Shown here: one piece after another, positions 17,892-26,203 of the stretch
Layout: every line of letters starts with the position of its first letter
Numbering within the stretch: position 1 is the first letter of the stretch
Assembly (NCBI GenBank): GCA_947503265.1
Contig: CANNDC010000018.1
Span: forward strand, 1 to 64,000
DNA: 64,000 nucleotides
DNA from: an uncultured Alteromonadaceae bacterium
GTDB taxonomy: Bacteria > Pseudomonadota > Gammaproteobacteria > Enterobacterales > Alteromonadaceae
Direction of reading: 5' to 3'
The notes under the pieces: generated by a model
What the model was told of the DNA's origin: nothing
Databases searched by the model: none
Seen by the model: only the letters and a program-made list of their open reading frames with translations
Position numbers and translations under genes: made by a program

Positions 17892-18509
17892 CTAAAATTC
17901 GCTCTCGGCTGGTGGAGTATATTCAAACCATTGATCTAGTACTCTCTCAACGTGATCTAGACCTAATCCGTTTAAAGATGAAAAAGCATGCACGGTAACA
18001 TCACCACAGAACGCTAAAGATGCTTCTCTTGCCATGAGTAATTGTGCTTTGCGTTTGCCCGACTTCAACTTATCGGCTTTAGTCAGCAATGCTAATACCG
18101 GCAACTCTCGCTCGACGGCCCAAGCAATCAATTGTTGATCGAGATCTTTAAAGGGATGGCGAATATCCATGAGTACAACCAAACCTTTCAAACTTTTTCT
18201 AACTTGCAAGTATTCCCCAAGTGCTTTTTGCCATTTTAATTTCATTTCCATTGGCACTTTTGCATATCCATAACCGGGTAAATCGACCAACCTTCGACCT
18301 TCTTCGATCTCAAATATATTAATCAATTGGGTTCTACCCGGAGTTTTGCTCGTTCTGGCGAGAGATTTCTGTCGGGTCAATCGATTGAGCGCACTTGATT
18401 TGCCCGCATTAGAACGACCTGCAAACGCGACTTCTATACCGCTATCCTGTTCTAGGTGTCTAATATCGGGGGCACTGGTACTAAATGTTGCATGACTGTA
18501 ATGACTCAC
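17892..18509 (-). CDS. engB: Ribosome biogenesis GTPase EngB (YsxC/YihA)
   Basis: A 205-residue GTPase needed for 50S ribosome assembly. G motifs: G1 GRSNAGKSSAL near residue 31, G3 DLPGYG, G4 TKAD. It is alone on the minus strand between Spot 42 and cytochrome c4, matching the polA-spf-yihA order of E. coli. Confidence 0.96.
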   Translation of the reverse strand: MSHYSHATFSTSAPDIRHLEQDSGIEVAFAGRSNAGKSSALNRLTRQKSLARTSKTPGRTQLINIFEIEEGRRLVDLPGYGYAKVPMEMKLKWQKALGEYLQVRKSLKGLVVLMDIRHPFKDLDQQLIAWAVERELPVLALLTKADKLKSGKRKAQLLMAREASLAFCGDVTVHAFSSLNGLGLDHVERVLDQWFEYTPPAESEF

Positions 18510-18705
18510 GGACTTCTCTACTTATTTTTACAAATTGGTTAAATGAAATGCTAATTAACCACCAAGTATACCATTTCAACGTGCTTATTTAGCCTAAAAC
18601 ACTGAAATATCCACACAATTGTTCGGGAAATGATTTTAACAATGAATTAAATGTGTAAAATACCGCTACTACAGTTATTAATATGAAATTCGTCAGAGAG
18701 TCAGT

Positions 18706-19329
18706 ATGAAAAAATTGGGTTTAATAGTTTGTTTAACGCTTGGATTTTCTTCAGTTGCACTTGCAGAAGGTGATGCTGAGGCTGGTAAAGCTAAATCAGC
18801 CACCTGTGCAGCATGCCATGGAATGGATGGTAACAGCACAGTAGAAAGTCAGCCTAAACTTGCTGGACAACATGCCGGCTATCTAGCTAAGCAATTGAGA
18901 GAGTTCAAGCTGGCTGCCCAATCTGGTGGCGCTGAAGGGCGCAACAACCCAGTCATGAATGGCATGGCAATGGGACTTTCAGAGCAAGATATTTTAGATT
19001 TGGCAGCCTTCTACGCAGGCCAGGAAGCGAAAGAAGGCAGCACGCCTGAAGATACCATCGAGAAAGGACAAGCGCTTTATCGCGGTGGAGATTTGGAACG
19101 TGGCATTACAGCCTGTATTGCATGCCACGGACCACGTGGAAATGGCATGAATGCAGCCGGGTTTCCTGATATTAGCGGACAACACGCCGCCTACCTTAAA
19201 ACACAGCTTGAGTTATTTAAGTCTGAAGATCGAGCGAATGATCTTAACGGCATGATGCGTGATATTGCTAAAAAGATGACTGACGAAGATATTGAAGTGC
19301 TATCTAAGTATCTTGGTGGTTTACACTAA
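18706..19329 (+). CDS. Cytochrome c4 (diheme)
   Basis: A 207-residue periplasmic diheme c-type cytochrome. A signal peptide ends after about residue 20 (VALAEGDAEAG). Two heme-binding motifs are visible, CAACHG and CIACHG, about 105 residues apart, with distal Met candidates in each half (PVMNGMA, GMMRDIA). Cytochrome c4 passes electrons to terminal oxidases. The pairing with engB and polA is also seen in pseudomonads. Divergent from engB. Confidence 0.93.
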   Translation: MKKLGLIVCLTLGFSSVALAEGDAEAGKAKSATCAACHGMDGNSTVESQPKLAGQHAGYLAKQLREFKLAAQSGGAEGRNNPVMNGMAMGLSEQDILDLAAFYAGQEAKEGSTPEDTIEKGQALYRGGDLERGITACIACHGPRGNGMNAAGFPDISGQHAAYLKTQLELFKSEDRANDLNGMMRDIAKKMTDEDIEVLSKYLGGLH

Positions 19330-19366
19330 CCTCAATCTGTAACCGAAACCGTAATGTTTCAGCTAG

Positions 19367-19384
19367 TGTTACGTAATCGTTACA
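19367..19384. promoter_or_regulatory. Possible GacA/UvrY-type binding site
   Basis: TGTTACGTAATCGTTACA is an imperfect palindrome resembling the GacA/UvrY/SirA consensus TGTAAG-N6-CTTACA (nine of twelve defined positions). It lies about 84-101 bp upstream of the predicted start of the CsrB/C-like RNA, near where response-regulator boxes activate csrB-type genes. Confidence 0.45.
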
Positions 19385-19433
19385 CATCAAGCAAGCAGAG
19401 ATTGAAAACATTTGTTTAATGTTTGTAAAAAAG

Positions 19434-19461
19434 TTGTAAATTTGTGTTTATCGTGTATTCT
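19434..19461 (+). promoter_or_regulatory. Predicted promoter of the CsrB/C-like RNA
   Basis: A -35 TTGTAA (19434-19439) and a -10 TATTCT (19456-19461) are 16 bp apart. The predicted start is about 19468. Confidence 0.55.
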
Positions 19462-19467
19462 TTGCGC

Positions 19468-19748
19468 AGATAAAACAATATGGACAAACAAGTGGAAACA
19501 CTTGCCAAGGAAGTAAAGGCAGTTAAATAAAAACAATAATAAATTGCCAACTAAGACCATATCGGGAAATAACGGATTAACTATAAAGCGTCAGGATGAC
19601 CTAAAACAAAAAAAACTTCGTCAAAAAAAATAAAAAGTGAAGTAATAAGAAATGGAAAGCGCAACAGTTTAGGAAGAACATAAGTAGGGAGAAGTGTCAT
19701 ACGACACTCTGCATCTGAAAGGTGACACTTAATATGTCGCCTTTTTTC
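19468..19748 (+). ncRNA. CsrB/CsrC-type CsrA-sequestering small RNA (predicted)
   Basis: A predicted RNA of about 280 nt with nine GGA motifs (starting at about 19483, 19495, 19509, 19565, 19574, 19594, 19654, 19672 and 19688), far more than expected in such AT-rich DNA. Several sit in hairpin loops, the preferred CsrA target: CAAGTG-GAAA-CACTTG (19489-19504), TGCC...GGCA around AAGGA (about 19503-19521) and GTCA-GGA-TGAC (19590-19600). It ends in a good terminator. The locus, between engB/cytochrome c4 and yihI, is where E. coli has csrC (yihA-csrC-yihI). Such RNAs titrate the translational regulator CsrA. Confidence 0.75.
19719..19748 (+). terminator. Terminator of the CsrB/C-like RNA
   Basis: GGTGACA (19721-19727) pairs with TGTCGCC (19735-19741, one G-U pair) around a 7-nt loop. 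It is preceded by AAA and followed by six T. No protein-coding gene ends just upstream, so it marks the end of a non-coding transcript. Confidence 0.85.
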
Positions 19749-19855
19749 TTGTCCGCAATAAAGTAAATCACCTTGAAACCTAATCTATCTCCTATGCCTC
19801 AATAGAATTGTGCGCTAAAATCCGCTTTCCTAAATTGAGGCACCTGTAGACACAC

Positions 19856-20383
19856 ATGGCAAGAGTTAAAAAATCACGTAAAATTGGACAAATCGGCACT
19901 CCTTCAATCGCTAAGGAGTCACGTAAGAGAAAAAGTCCACCCGAGGGTAAGACTAAACCCAGCAAAGGAAATAAACCTGGAAGCCGCCATAGTGCAGGTG
20001 AAAAAAACTCAAATAATTCAGGTTCCACCTCAAAGAAAGATCCTCGCATTGGCAGCAAAAAACCCATTCAGCTAATAGTTGAATCAAAACCAACTCCGTC
20101 AGAAAAGCCGAAGAAAGCGTTTTTCAGTCCGAAGGAAGAGCTGCAAGATCTAGAAAATGATCAAAAGCTCTCTGACCTACTAGATAAAATTGACGATGGC
20201 TTAGAAATCACCGCAGAACAGCAAAACTATGTTGAGACTAAACTTGCCAGACATAAATCCTTGTGCGAGTTGCTAGGTGTAAGCGAAGTAGAAGAAATAC
20301 AACCGGCTAGCCCAGTTAAAGATCCCACGGAAGACGATCTTTATGAAACCTTTGACACTATAGATATCAACAAATTTAAATAA
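19856..20383 (+). CDS. yihI: Der GTPase-activating protein YihI
   Basis: A 175-residue YihI. The first ~75 residues are highly basic and low-complexity (Lys, Arg, Ser, Gly). The C-terminal part is acidic and helical (LQDLENDQKLSDLLDKIDDGLEI region). Enterobacterial YihI stimulates the GTPase Der (EngA), which acts in 50S assembly. The next gene starts 15 bp later, so the two may be cotranscribed. Confidence 0.85.
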   Translation: MARVKKSRKIGQIGTPSIAKESRKRKSPPEGKTKPSKGNKPGSRHSAGEKNSNNSGSTSKKDPRIGSKKPIQLIVESKPTPSEKPKKAFFSPKEELQDLENDQKLSDLLDKIDDGLEITAEQQNYVETKLARHKSLCELLGVSEVEEIQPASPVKDPTEDDLYETFDTIDINKFK

Positions 20384-20398
20384 ACTTGGCTCATCACA

Positions 20399-20848
20399 TT
20401 GTCTCATTACTATTTTTTAGCGATAGTTGTCGCGTTTTTGATTGTTGCGTTTCTCGCTTTTTATGCTGGGAAATTGTTATTTGCTTTGAAAGCACAAACC
20501 CGCAAGCAAAATTTGGTACGTCAAAAACGGATAGACACCATAGTAGAAAGCATCCAAACCATAGCCTTGGCCATGGAACAACAGCAATGCAACTTTTCTG
20601 AAGGGGCAATCAGATTGGTCAATCTGCTTGAGAGTTTGCCTGTTGAATCTCCTCCCAAATGTGAGAGCGACTACCCCGCGCTATTTGAACTTTTCATCGC
20701 AGTGCGAGACTTACCCACTCATCAAGAAAGAGCTAATTTGAGTCGCGGGGTAAGAAAAGAACAAGATGATGCTAGAGAAGAGCAAGAAGCTAAACTCGAA
20801 TCTAAAATATTAACTGAAGTCGCGTTGTTACGAAGTTTTACTGTTTAG
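20399..20848 (+). CDS. DUF2489 family membrane-anchored protein
   Basis: A 149-residue protein with one N-terminal membrane helix (about 5-27, YFLAIVVAFLIVAFLAFYAG) and a cytoplasmic, coiled-coil-like remainder rich in Glu, Gln and Arg. It fits DUF2489, often found after yihI in marine gammaproteobacteria; function unknown. The start appears to be TTG at 20399. Its 3' end overlaps the convergent tag gene by 21 bp. Confidence 0.78.
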   Translation: MSHYYFLAIVVAFLIVAFLAFYAGKLLFALKAQTRKQNLVRQKRIDTIVESIQTIALAMEQQQCNFSEGAIRLVNLLESLPVESPPKCESDYPALFELFIAVRDLPTHQERANLSRGVRKEQDDAREEQEAKLESKILTEVALLRSFTV

Positions 20849-21403
20849 GTTGTAACAAAAGCAATCTGTGGTGTGATCGTTTACCAGACCAACGGCTTGC
20901 ATAAACGCATAGCAAATAGTGGTTCCGACGAAATTAAACCCTCTCTTTTTCAATGCTTTGGACATTGCATCTGATTCTGGAGTAGAAGTCGGCACGTCTC
21001 GCATTGTTGGCCAACTATTGACGATCACTTTGTGGTCGACAAAACTCCAAATAAAGTCACTAAACTCCTGCCCCTCCGCCTCTATTGCAAGGTATGCGTT
21101 GGCATTTTTTATTATAGAATTAATTTTTAGACGATTACGGACTATGCCCTTGTTTTGCATTAACTTTTCTACATCTGCATCGGTTAATTTAACGATTTGT
21201 TTTGGATCAAAATCAAAGAAGGCTTGTTCGTAATTTTGTTGCTTCTTCAAAATGGTGATCCAGCTTAATCCGGCTTGTTGACCATCCAAGCAGAGCTTGG
21301 CAAAAAGTGTCTGACTGTCTTTGACAGGTCTTCCCCAAACCTCATCATGATATTCCTGATAAATAGGGTCTTTGCCAACCCACGAACAGCGATTAATTTG
21401 CAT
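20828..21403 (-). CDS. tag: DNA-3-methyladenine glycosylase I
   Basis: A 191-residue Tag, which excises 3-methyladenine from DNA. Family features: N-terminal CSWVGKDPIYQEYHDEVWG with Cys and His zinc ligands, the LCLDGQQAGLSWITILKKQQNYEQAF helix region, and the C-terminal zinc Cys in HTTDCFCY. The 3' end overlaps the DUF2489 gene by 21 bp tail to tail. Confidence 0.96.
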   Translation of the reverse strand: MQINRCSWVGKDPIYQEYHDEVWGRPVKDSQTLFAKLCLDGQQAGLSWITILKKQQNYEQAFFDFDPKQIVKLTDADVEKLMQNKGIVRNRLKINSIIKNANAYLAIEAEGQEFSDFIWSFVDHKVIVNSWPTMRDVPTSTPESDAMSKALKKRGFNFVGTTICYAFMQAVGLVNDHTTDCFCYNLNSKTS

Positions 21404-21497
21404 TGATTGTTCTCCTACAATTCAGCCGCGACAAAAGGTATACTTGCCGGCATTTTTAATAATCCACCTAATTAACTCAATAGTGTAGTCATTTTGC

Positions 21498-22433
21498 ATG
21501 CAAAAGTTTGATATCAAAACGTTTCAAGGCCTAATTCTAGCGTTACAAGATTTTTGGGCCCGCCAAGGATGTGTGATCATTCAACCCTTGGATATGGAAG
21601 TCGGTGCTGGCACCTTTCATCCCATGACATTTCTTCGATCGATAGGTCCTGAGCCCATTAGTAGCGCTTACGTTCAGCCATGCCGCCGTCCTACAGATGG
21701 ACGCTATGGTGAGAACCCAAACCGATTGCAACATTACTACCAATTCCAAGTGATGCTAAAGCCCTCACCAGACAATATTCAAGAATTGTATTTGGATTCA
21801 CTGCGTGAGCTTGGTTTTGATCCATTGGTCCATGATATTCGCTTTGTAGAAGATAACTGGGAGTCTCCTACTCTGGGAGCTTGGGGATTGGGCTGGGAAG
21901 TGTGGTTAAACGGTATGGAAGTGACACAGTTCACTTATTTCCAACAAGTAGGTGGCCTTGAATGCTCGCCTGTTACTGGAGAAATTACTTACGGTGTTGA
22001 ACGCTTAGCAATGTATATCCAAGGCGTAGACAGTATCTATGATTTAATCTGGACAGATGGTCCTATGGGTAAAGTGACTTATGGAGATGTATTCCATCAA
22101 AATGAAGTCGAACAATCCGCTTATAATTTCGAGCATGCCGACGTAGATGCACTGTTTAAGGTTTTTGACCAATGTGAAAGTGACAGTCAAAGAATGATAG
22201 AAGCCGGTTTAGCGCTACCTGCATACGAACAAGTTATGAAAGCATCTCACGCATTTAATATGCTCGATGCACGTCATGCCATTTCTGTTACAGAACGTCA
22301 GCGGTACATATTGCGGGTTAGGACGCTATCAAAGGCCGTAGCAGAAGCTTATTATGAAAGTCGTGAGAAGCTTGGCTTCCCAATGTGCAAATCAACTGAA
22401 AATTCCTCTAGCAAAGCTGGAGGTGAGAAATAA
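21498..22433 (+). CDS. glyQ: Glycyl-tRNA synthetase alpha subunit
   Basis: A 311-residue GlyQ, the class II catalytic subunit of the alpha2beta2 bacterial glycyl-tRNA synthetase. Conserved segments: WARQGCVIIQPLDMEVGAGT, PCRRPTDGRYGENPNR and TYFQQVGGLE. A Ser/Lys-rich tail of about 12 residues extends the C-terminus. The TAA overlaps the first base of the glyS ATG (TAATG). Confidence 0.98.
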   Translation: MQKFDIKTFQGLILALQDFWARQGCVIIQPLDMEVGAGTFHPMTFLRSIGPEPISSAYVQPCRRPTDGRYGENPNRLQHYYQFQVMLKPSPDNIQELYLDSLRELGFDPLVHDIRFVEDNWESPTLGAWGLGWEVWLNGMEVTQFTYFQQVGGLECSPVTGEITYGVERLAMYIQGVDSIYDLIWTDGPMGKVTYGDVFHQNEVEQSAYNFEHADVDALFKVFDQCESDSQRMIEAGLALPAYEQVMKASHAFNMLDARHAISVTERQRYILRVRTLSKAVAEAYYESREKLGFPMCKSTENSSSKAGGEK

Positions 22434-24502
22434 TGCGTACTGAAAATTGCTTAATCGAACTGGGTACTGAAGAATTACCACCTAAATCGCTTAAAACCCT
22501 TGCGACTGCATTTGCAGACAATTTAGCCTCCGAGTTGGCTGCTACAGATCTGCCTTATTCAGAAATACACTGGCATGCCACACCTCGTCGTCTTGCCGTT
22601 AGCATTATCGCATTGGTAGAAAAGCAAGAAGACAAAGTTATAGAAAAACGAGGTCCTGCGGTTTCAGCGGCATTTGATGACCAAGGTAACGCCACTAAAG
22701 CTGCTATGGGCTGGGCACGTTCTAATGGTATCGAAGTAACTGAAGCACAACGCTTGAAAACTGATAAAGGTGAATGGCTGCTGCACAAAGCTAGTGTGCA
22801 AGGTCAAGCAACAGCTTCATTGCTGGCTGGCATCGTAGAAAAAGCAATTAAAAAGCTTCCAATACCTAAACCTATGCGTTGGGGTGCTAAGAATACCCAG
22901 TTTATACGCCCTGTACACACTTTCACCATGCTGTACGGTGGAGAGCTGATATCAGGCTCGGTTTTAGGCTTGAGCTCGACTAGGACCATACAGGGACACA
23001 GGTTTCATGGCGAAAAACGATTTGAACTCGATCATGCAGACAACTATTTGCCCGAATTGGAAAAACATTTTGTTGTAGCCGACTACCAAAAGCGCCAAGA
23101 CAAAATTAAACAGCAACTCGAAACCGCTGCGGCTAAGGAAGATGCACAGATAAACATTGAGCAGTCTTTGTTGGACGAAGTGACATCACTAGTAGAGTGG
23201 CCAGTGGTATTAGTAGCAAGTTTCGAAGATGAGTTTCTTAAAGTACCAAAAGAAGCCTTGATCTACACCATGAAGGGTGACCAAAAATACTTCCCTTTGC
23301 TAGATGCTGACGGCCAATTAAAGTCGAGATTCTTGTTTGTGACTAATATTGAAAGCAAAGATCCACAACAGATAGTGTCGGGTAACGAAAAGGTCATTCG
23401 ACCTCGCTTAGCAGATGCACGCTTTTTCTTTGAAACAGATAAAAAACAAACCTTAGAATCACGTTTAGTAAGTTTAGAGTCTGTGTTATTCCAAAAGCAA
23501 CTGGGAACACTTGCCGAAAAGTCTTCAAGAATCTCAGCATTGGCTGGAAAAATTGCACAACGTATTGGGGCCGATGTTGCCCTTTCCGAACGAGCAGGTA
23601 TGTTGTCAAAGACGGACCTAATGACAGAAATGGTTATGGAATTCCCAGATGTACAAGGTGTAATGGGAATGCACTATGCTCTCAACGACGGTGAAAATGA
23701 ATCTGTAGCGAACGCACTTAACGAATACTATCAACCACGTTTTTCTGGCGACAAATTACCTTCTTCCGAAATCAGTTGTGCTGTTGCTTTGGCTGATAAA
23801 CTTGATTCTCTGGTGGGAATATTTGGTATAGGTCAGATTCCAAAAGGCGACAAAGACCCATTTGCATTGCGCCGCTCCGCAATTGGCGTGTTGCGTATTA
23901 TGGCAGAACTCAATTTACCACTTGATTTGAACGATATCGTTGACGATGCCTATGCCTTGCTAGCGGATAAACTCAGTAATGATAATACCAAAGAGCAAGT
24001 TATCGATTTTATCTTGGCGAGATTTAGAACCTGGTATCAGGAACAAGGTATTGAAATTGATGTCATACAAGCAGTCATGGTGAATCGCCCAACTAACCCG
24101 GCTGATTTCGATGCAAGAGTCAAAGGTGTCGCGCAGTTTAAAACGTTAGAGAGTGCGCAATCGTTAGCGGCAGCAAACAAGCGAGTAGCGAATATCTTAG
24201 ACAAAAATGCAGTAACAAGTTCAGCTACGCTAAATTCAGCCCTGTTAGTTGAACCTCAAGAACTGGCGCTCGCTGAACAGATTGAGCAAATAGATGCCAA
24301 GATTGCACCCTTATTATCTCAGTCTGACTACGGTCAGGTTTTAGTGACGCTGTCATCTCTCAAGGAACATATTGATGCTTTCTTTGATAATGTGATGGTT
24401 ATGGCTGATGATGAAAAGATAAAAGAGAACAGGTTGGCACTGTTAATGAAGTTAAGAGCACTTTTCTTGCAATGTGCTGACGTTTCACTATTAAGCCATT
24501 AA
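22433..24502 (+). CDS. glyS: Glycyl-tRNA synthetase beta subunit
   Basis: A 689-residue GlyS, the tRNA-binding subunit of glycyl-tRNA synthetase. The start ENCLIELGTEELPPKSL and the internal HATPRRLAV, MKGDQKYFPL and GDKDPFALRR segments are diagnostic. A C-terminal anticodon-binding DALR-like region follows. Full length. Its start overlaps glyQ by 1 bp, and a 15-bp perfect hairpin lies 11 bp after its stop. Confidence 0.98.
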   Translation: MRTENCLIELGTEELPPKSLKTLATAFADNLASELAATDLPYSEIHWHATPRRLAVSIIALVEKQEDKVIEKRGPAVSAAFDDQGNATKAAMGWARSNGIEVTEAQRLKTDKGEWLLHKASVQGQATASLLAGIVEKAIKKLPIPKPMRWGAKNTQFIRPVHTFTMLYGGELISGSVLGLSSTRTIQGHRFHGEKRFELDHADNYLPELEKHFVVADYQKRQDKIKQQLETAAAKEDAQINIEQSLLDEVTSLVEWPVVLVASFEDEFLKVPKEALIYTMKGDQKYFPLLDADGQLKSRFLFVTNIESKDPQQIVSGNEKVIRPRLADARFFFETDKKQTLESRLVSLESVLFQKQLGTLAEKSSRISALAGKIAQRIGADVALSERAGMLSKTDLMTEMVMEFPDVQGVMGMHYALNDGENESVANALNEYYQPRFSGDKLPSSEISCAVALADKLDSLVGIFGIGQIPKGDKDPFALRRSAIGVLRIMAELNLPLDLNDIVDDAYALLADKLSNDNTKEQVIDFILARFRTWYQEQGIEIDVIQAVMVNRPTNPADFDARVKGVAQFKTLESAQSLAAANKRVANILDKNAVTSSATLNSALLVEPQELALAEQIEQIDAKIAPLLSQSDYGQVLVTLSSLKEHIDAFFDNVMVMADDEKIKENRLALLMKLRALFLQCADVSLLSH

Positions 24503-24513
24503 CACATATTTTG

Positions 24514-24551
24514 CTGCCAATAGAACACTCAAATTTGTGTTCTATTGGCAG
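24514..24551. repeat. Perfect 15-bp inverted repeat after glyS
   Basis: CTGCCAATAGAACAC (24514-24528) and GTGTTCTATTGGCAG (24537-24551) are exact inverted arms around an 8-nt loop. The flanks are TTTTG on the left and AAATG on the right, so no T tract follows on either strand. It probably folds as a strong RNA hairpin between glyS and the lipoprotein gene, as a transcript 3'-end barrier or partial terminator. Confidence 0.85.
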
Positions 24552-24572
24552 AAATGAAGAGTAAAAAACACT

Positions 24573-25022
24573 ATGCGTAACAAAATTTTAGCCCTTTTTA
24601 TAACAAGCAGTCTTTTTCTATCTGGCTGTTCGACAACATTTGTAGAACAAATAATAGATAAAGATTATGAGAGCTTTTATTTACGTGGGGTATTTACTTG
24701 GTGGGAAGCGGATGAAAGCTATCGCATTAAGTTAGTTAATGGCAAATTGTACAAGGCTTCAGTTAGTTTAATTGCAGATGGTCAGCCCTACGATTTCAAA
24801 TTTGCAGATGAAACGTATGCTCCAGGATATGACTGTGGCAGTCCCACGGGAACTCGAGGTAAAGTTCTGGTGTTAGGCGAAAATGCGTTTAGCTCGTGTG
24901 AAAATGCGGGTGGAAATTTCCAATTCACGCCTGAAGAAACGGGAAAGTATGATTTCTTTATCGACTTCACCAACGAAGAAACACCTTCTGTATATATTGC
25001 TAAAGCAGACAATTTTAACTAG
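24573..25022 (+). CDS. Predicted lipoprotein with a CBM48/pullulanase-N-like domain
   Basis: A 149-residue lipoprotein. The signal peptide ends in the lipobox LSGC, with the lipidated Cys at residue 19. The mature part begins FYLRGVFTWWEADESYRI and continues with KLYKASVSLIADGQPYDFKF. That pattern resembles the small beta-sandwich glycan-binding domains (CBM48/pullulanase N-terminal type: RG.F..W.a...y.l...y...v.l..g.y.FK). Two Cys (CGS...SCENAG) may form a disulfide. No catalytic domain is present. The binding role is an inference from motif resemblance. Confidence 0.65.
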   Translation: MRNKILALFITSSLFLSGCSTTFVEQIIDKDYESFYLRGVFTWWEADESYRIKLVNGKLYKASVSLIADGQPYDFKFADETYAPGYDCGSPTGTRGKVLVLGENAFSSCENAGGNFQFTPEETGKYDFFIDFTNEETPSVYIAKADNFN

Positions 25023-25032
25023 GTTTCAGGAA

Positions 25033-25476
25033 CTACTTGGCTCGGATATAGAGCGTTTTAGTGACTTTAGCGACAACAGCCTGTTTTTGATCAACAATTT
25101 CAACTGTAAATGTAGGTAAAATAGGCTGGTGACTTTCTTCTATATGTGATCTAAATTGGTGTAAATCTTCCTCACTCAACTTAAACAATACGGTTACTTT
25201 GCCTCTGCCCGGCTTGATAAAATCGATTTTAGTGCTCTTGTCCCATACCACCGCTTTCGGACCCATGTTTTTAATTAACATTAACATCAAGAAGGGATCT
25301 GTCATCAACAACAAGTTACCTCCAAAATGCGTCCCCACCACATTTTTATTGTAAAAACGCAGGGCCATTTCCACTTTTATTTCTCGATAGTCTTGGCTGA
25401 TGGACGCAATTTTAATTCCTGTCCCCCAAAAGGGAGGATACATGTTCATTACCCATCTAAAAATTTTGGCTGACAT
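25033..25476 (-). CDS. DUF4442 / hotdog-fold thioesterase-like protein
   Basis: A 147-residue protein with a hotdog-fold pattern: a central helix segment (GTHFGGNLLLMTDPFLMLMLI) and following strands (KVTVLFKLSEED, PTFTVEIVDQKQAVVAKVTKTLYIR). It fits DUF4442, related to PaaI-type acyl-CoA thioesterases. The substrate is unknown. It is convergent with the lipoprotein gene (10-bp gap). Confidence 0.72.
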   Translation of the reverse strand: MSAKIFRWVMNMYPPFWGTGIKIASISQDYREIKVEMALRFYNKNVVGTHFGGNLLLMTDPFLMLMLIKNMGPKAVVWDKSTKIDFIKPGRGKVTVLFKLSEEDLHQFRSHIEESHQPILPTFTVEIVDQKQAVVAKVTKTLYIRAK

Positions 25477-25718
25477 TAAACCGCCTCTTAAACTTTTTAA
25501 TTGGTATACGAAATGAATTCAATAAAGTTTATCGAATGACTATTTAGTGTGCCGATATTAATAAAGAACCTGAACACTGGATAACAACTTGCGTTCTAGC
25601 TTTAAAAAAATAATGGGTAGATCTAGGATGGTTAATTAAATATATAGGTTTTATTACTCTATACATTCTTTTAAGCTTAAAAATGGAGTTTGGCTCTGTC
25701 TGCGTTGGAGGAACAGTT

Positions 25719-26135
25719 ATGAAAGAAATTACCGGTGGTTGTCACTGTGGAGATGTTCGTTATCAAGCTAGCGTTGACCCAAAGAATGTTAGAATTTGCC
25801 ATTGCATTGATTGTCAGAAAATCTCTGGTAGCGCTTTTAGAAGTATAGTGATTTCTGAACCAAATAGCTTCAACATCACCAAAGGGCTTGCTAAGGAATA
25901 CATTAAGGTGGCTGAAAGCGGTAATCATAGAGCGCAAGGTTTTTGTCAAAACTGTGGGAGCAGTCTCTATGCAACGACTGAGGCTAAGACGAATAGGATA
26001 TATGGGATAAGACTTGGTAGCGTCGATCAACGCGACGAGTTTACGCCAAAATACCAAATATGGTCCCGATCAGCAGCGCCTTGGATAAAAGATTTAGCGA
26101 AAATCCCCGCATATGAAACGACTCCATCAAAGTGA
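25719..26135 (+). CDS. GFA family zinc-binding protein
   Basis: A 138-residue protein of the GFA/CENP-V family (glutathione-dependent formaldehyde-activating enzyme-like). Zinc-binding cysteines are visible in GGCHCGDVRY, ICHCIDCQK and FCQNCGSSLY. I place the start at the ATG 25719 because GGAGG (25707-25711) lies 7 nt upstream; the frame stays open 12 codons further. Most proteins of this family have no proven enzyme activity, so formaldehyde handling is only a family association. Its AT-rich promoter region is 242 bp from the neighbour. Confidence 0.85.
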   Translation: MKEITGGCHCGDVRYQASVDPKNVRICHCIDCQKISGSAFRSIVISEPNSFNITKGLAKEYIKVAESGNHRAQGFCQNCGSSLYATTEAKTNRIYGIRLGSVDQRDEFTPKYQIWSRSAAPWIKDLAKIPAYETTPSK

Positions 26136-26203
26136 TCTATAAAACACCTTGGTAGATATATTTTGCAACTAGCTCGTTTTGTTACACACGATTTGAAACT
26201 AGA

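Noticed and set aside
19480..19530. 16-codon ORF (MDKQVETLAKEVKAVK) in the cytochrome c4/yihI spacer
   Set aside because: No Shine-Dalgarno, and the bases are better explained by GGA hairpin loops of the CsrB/C-like RNA.
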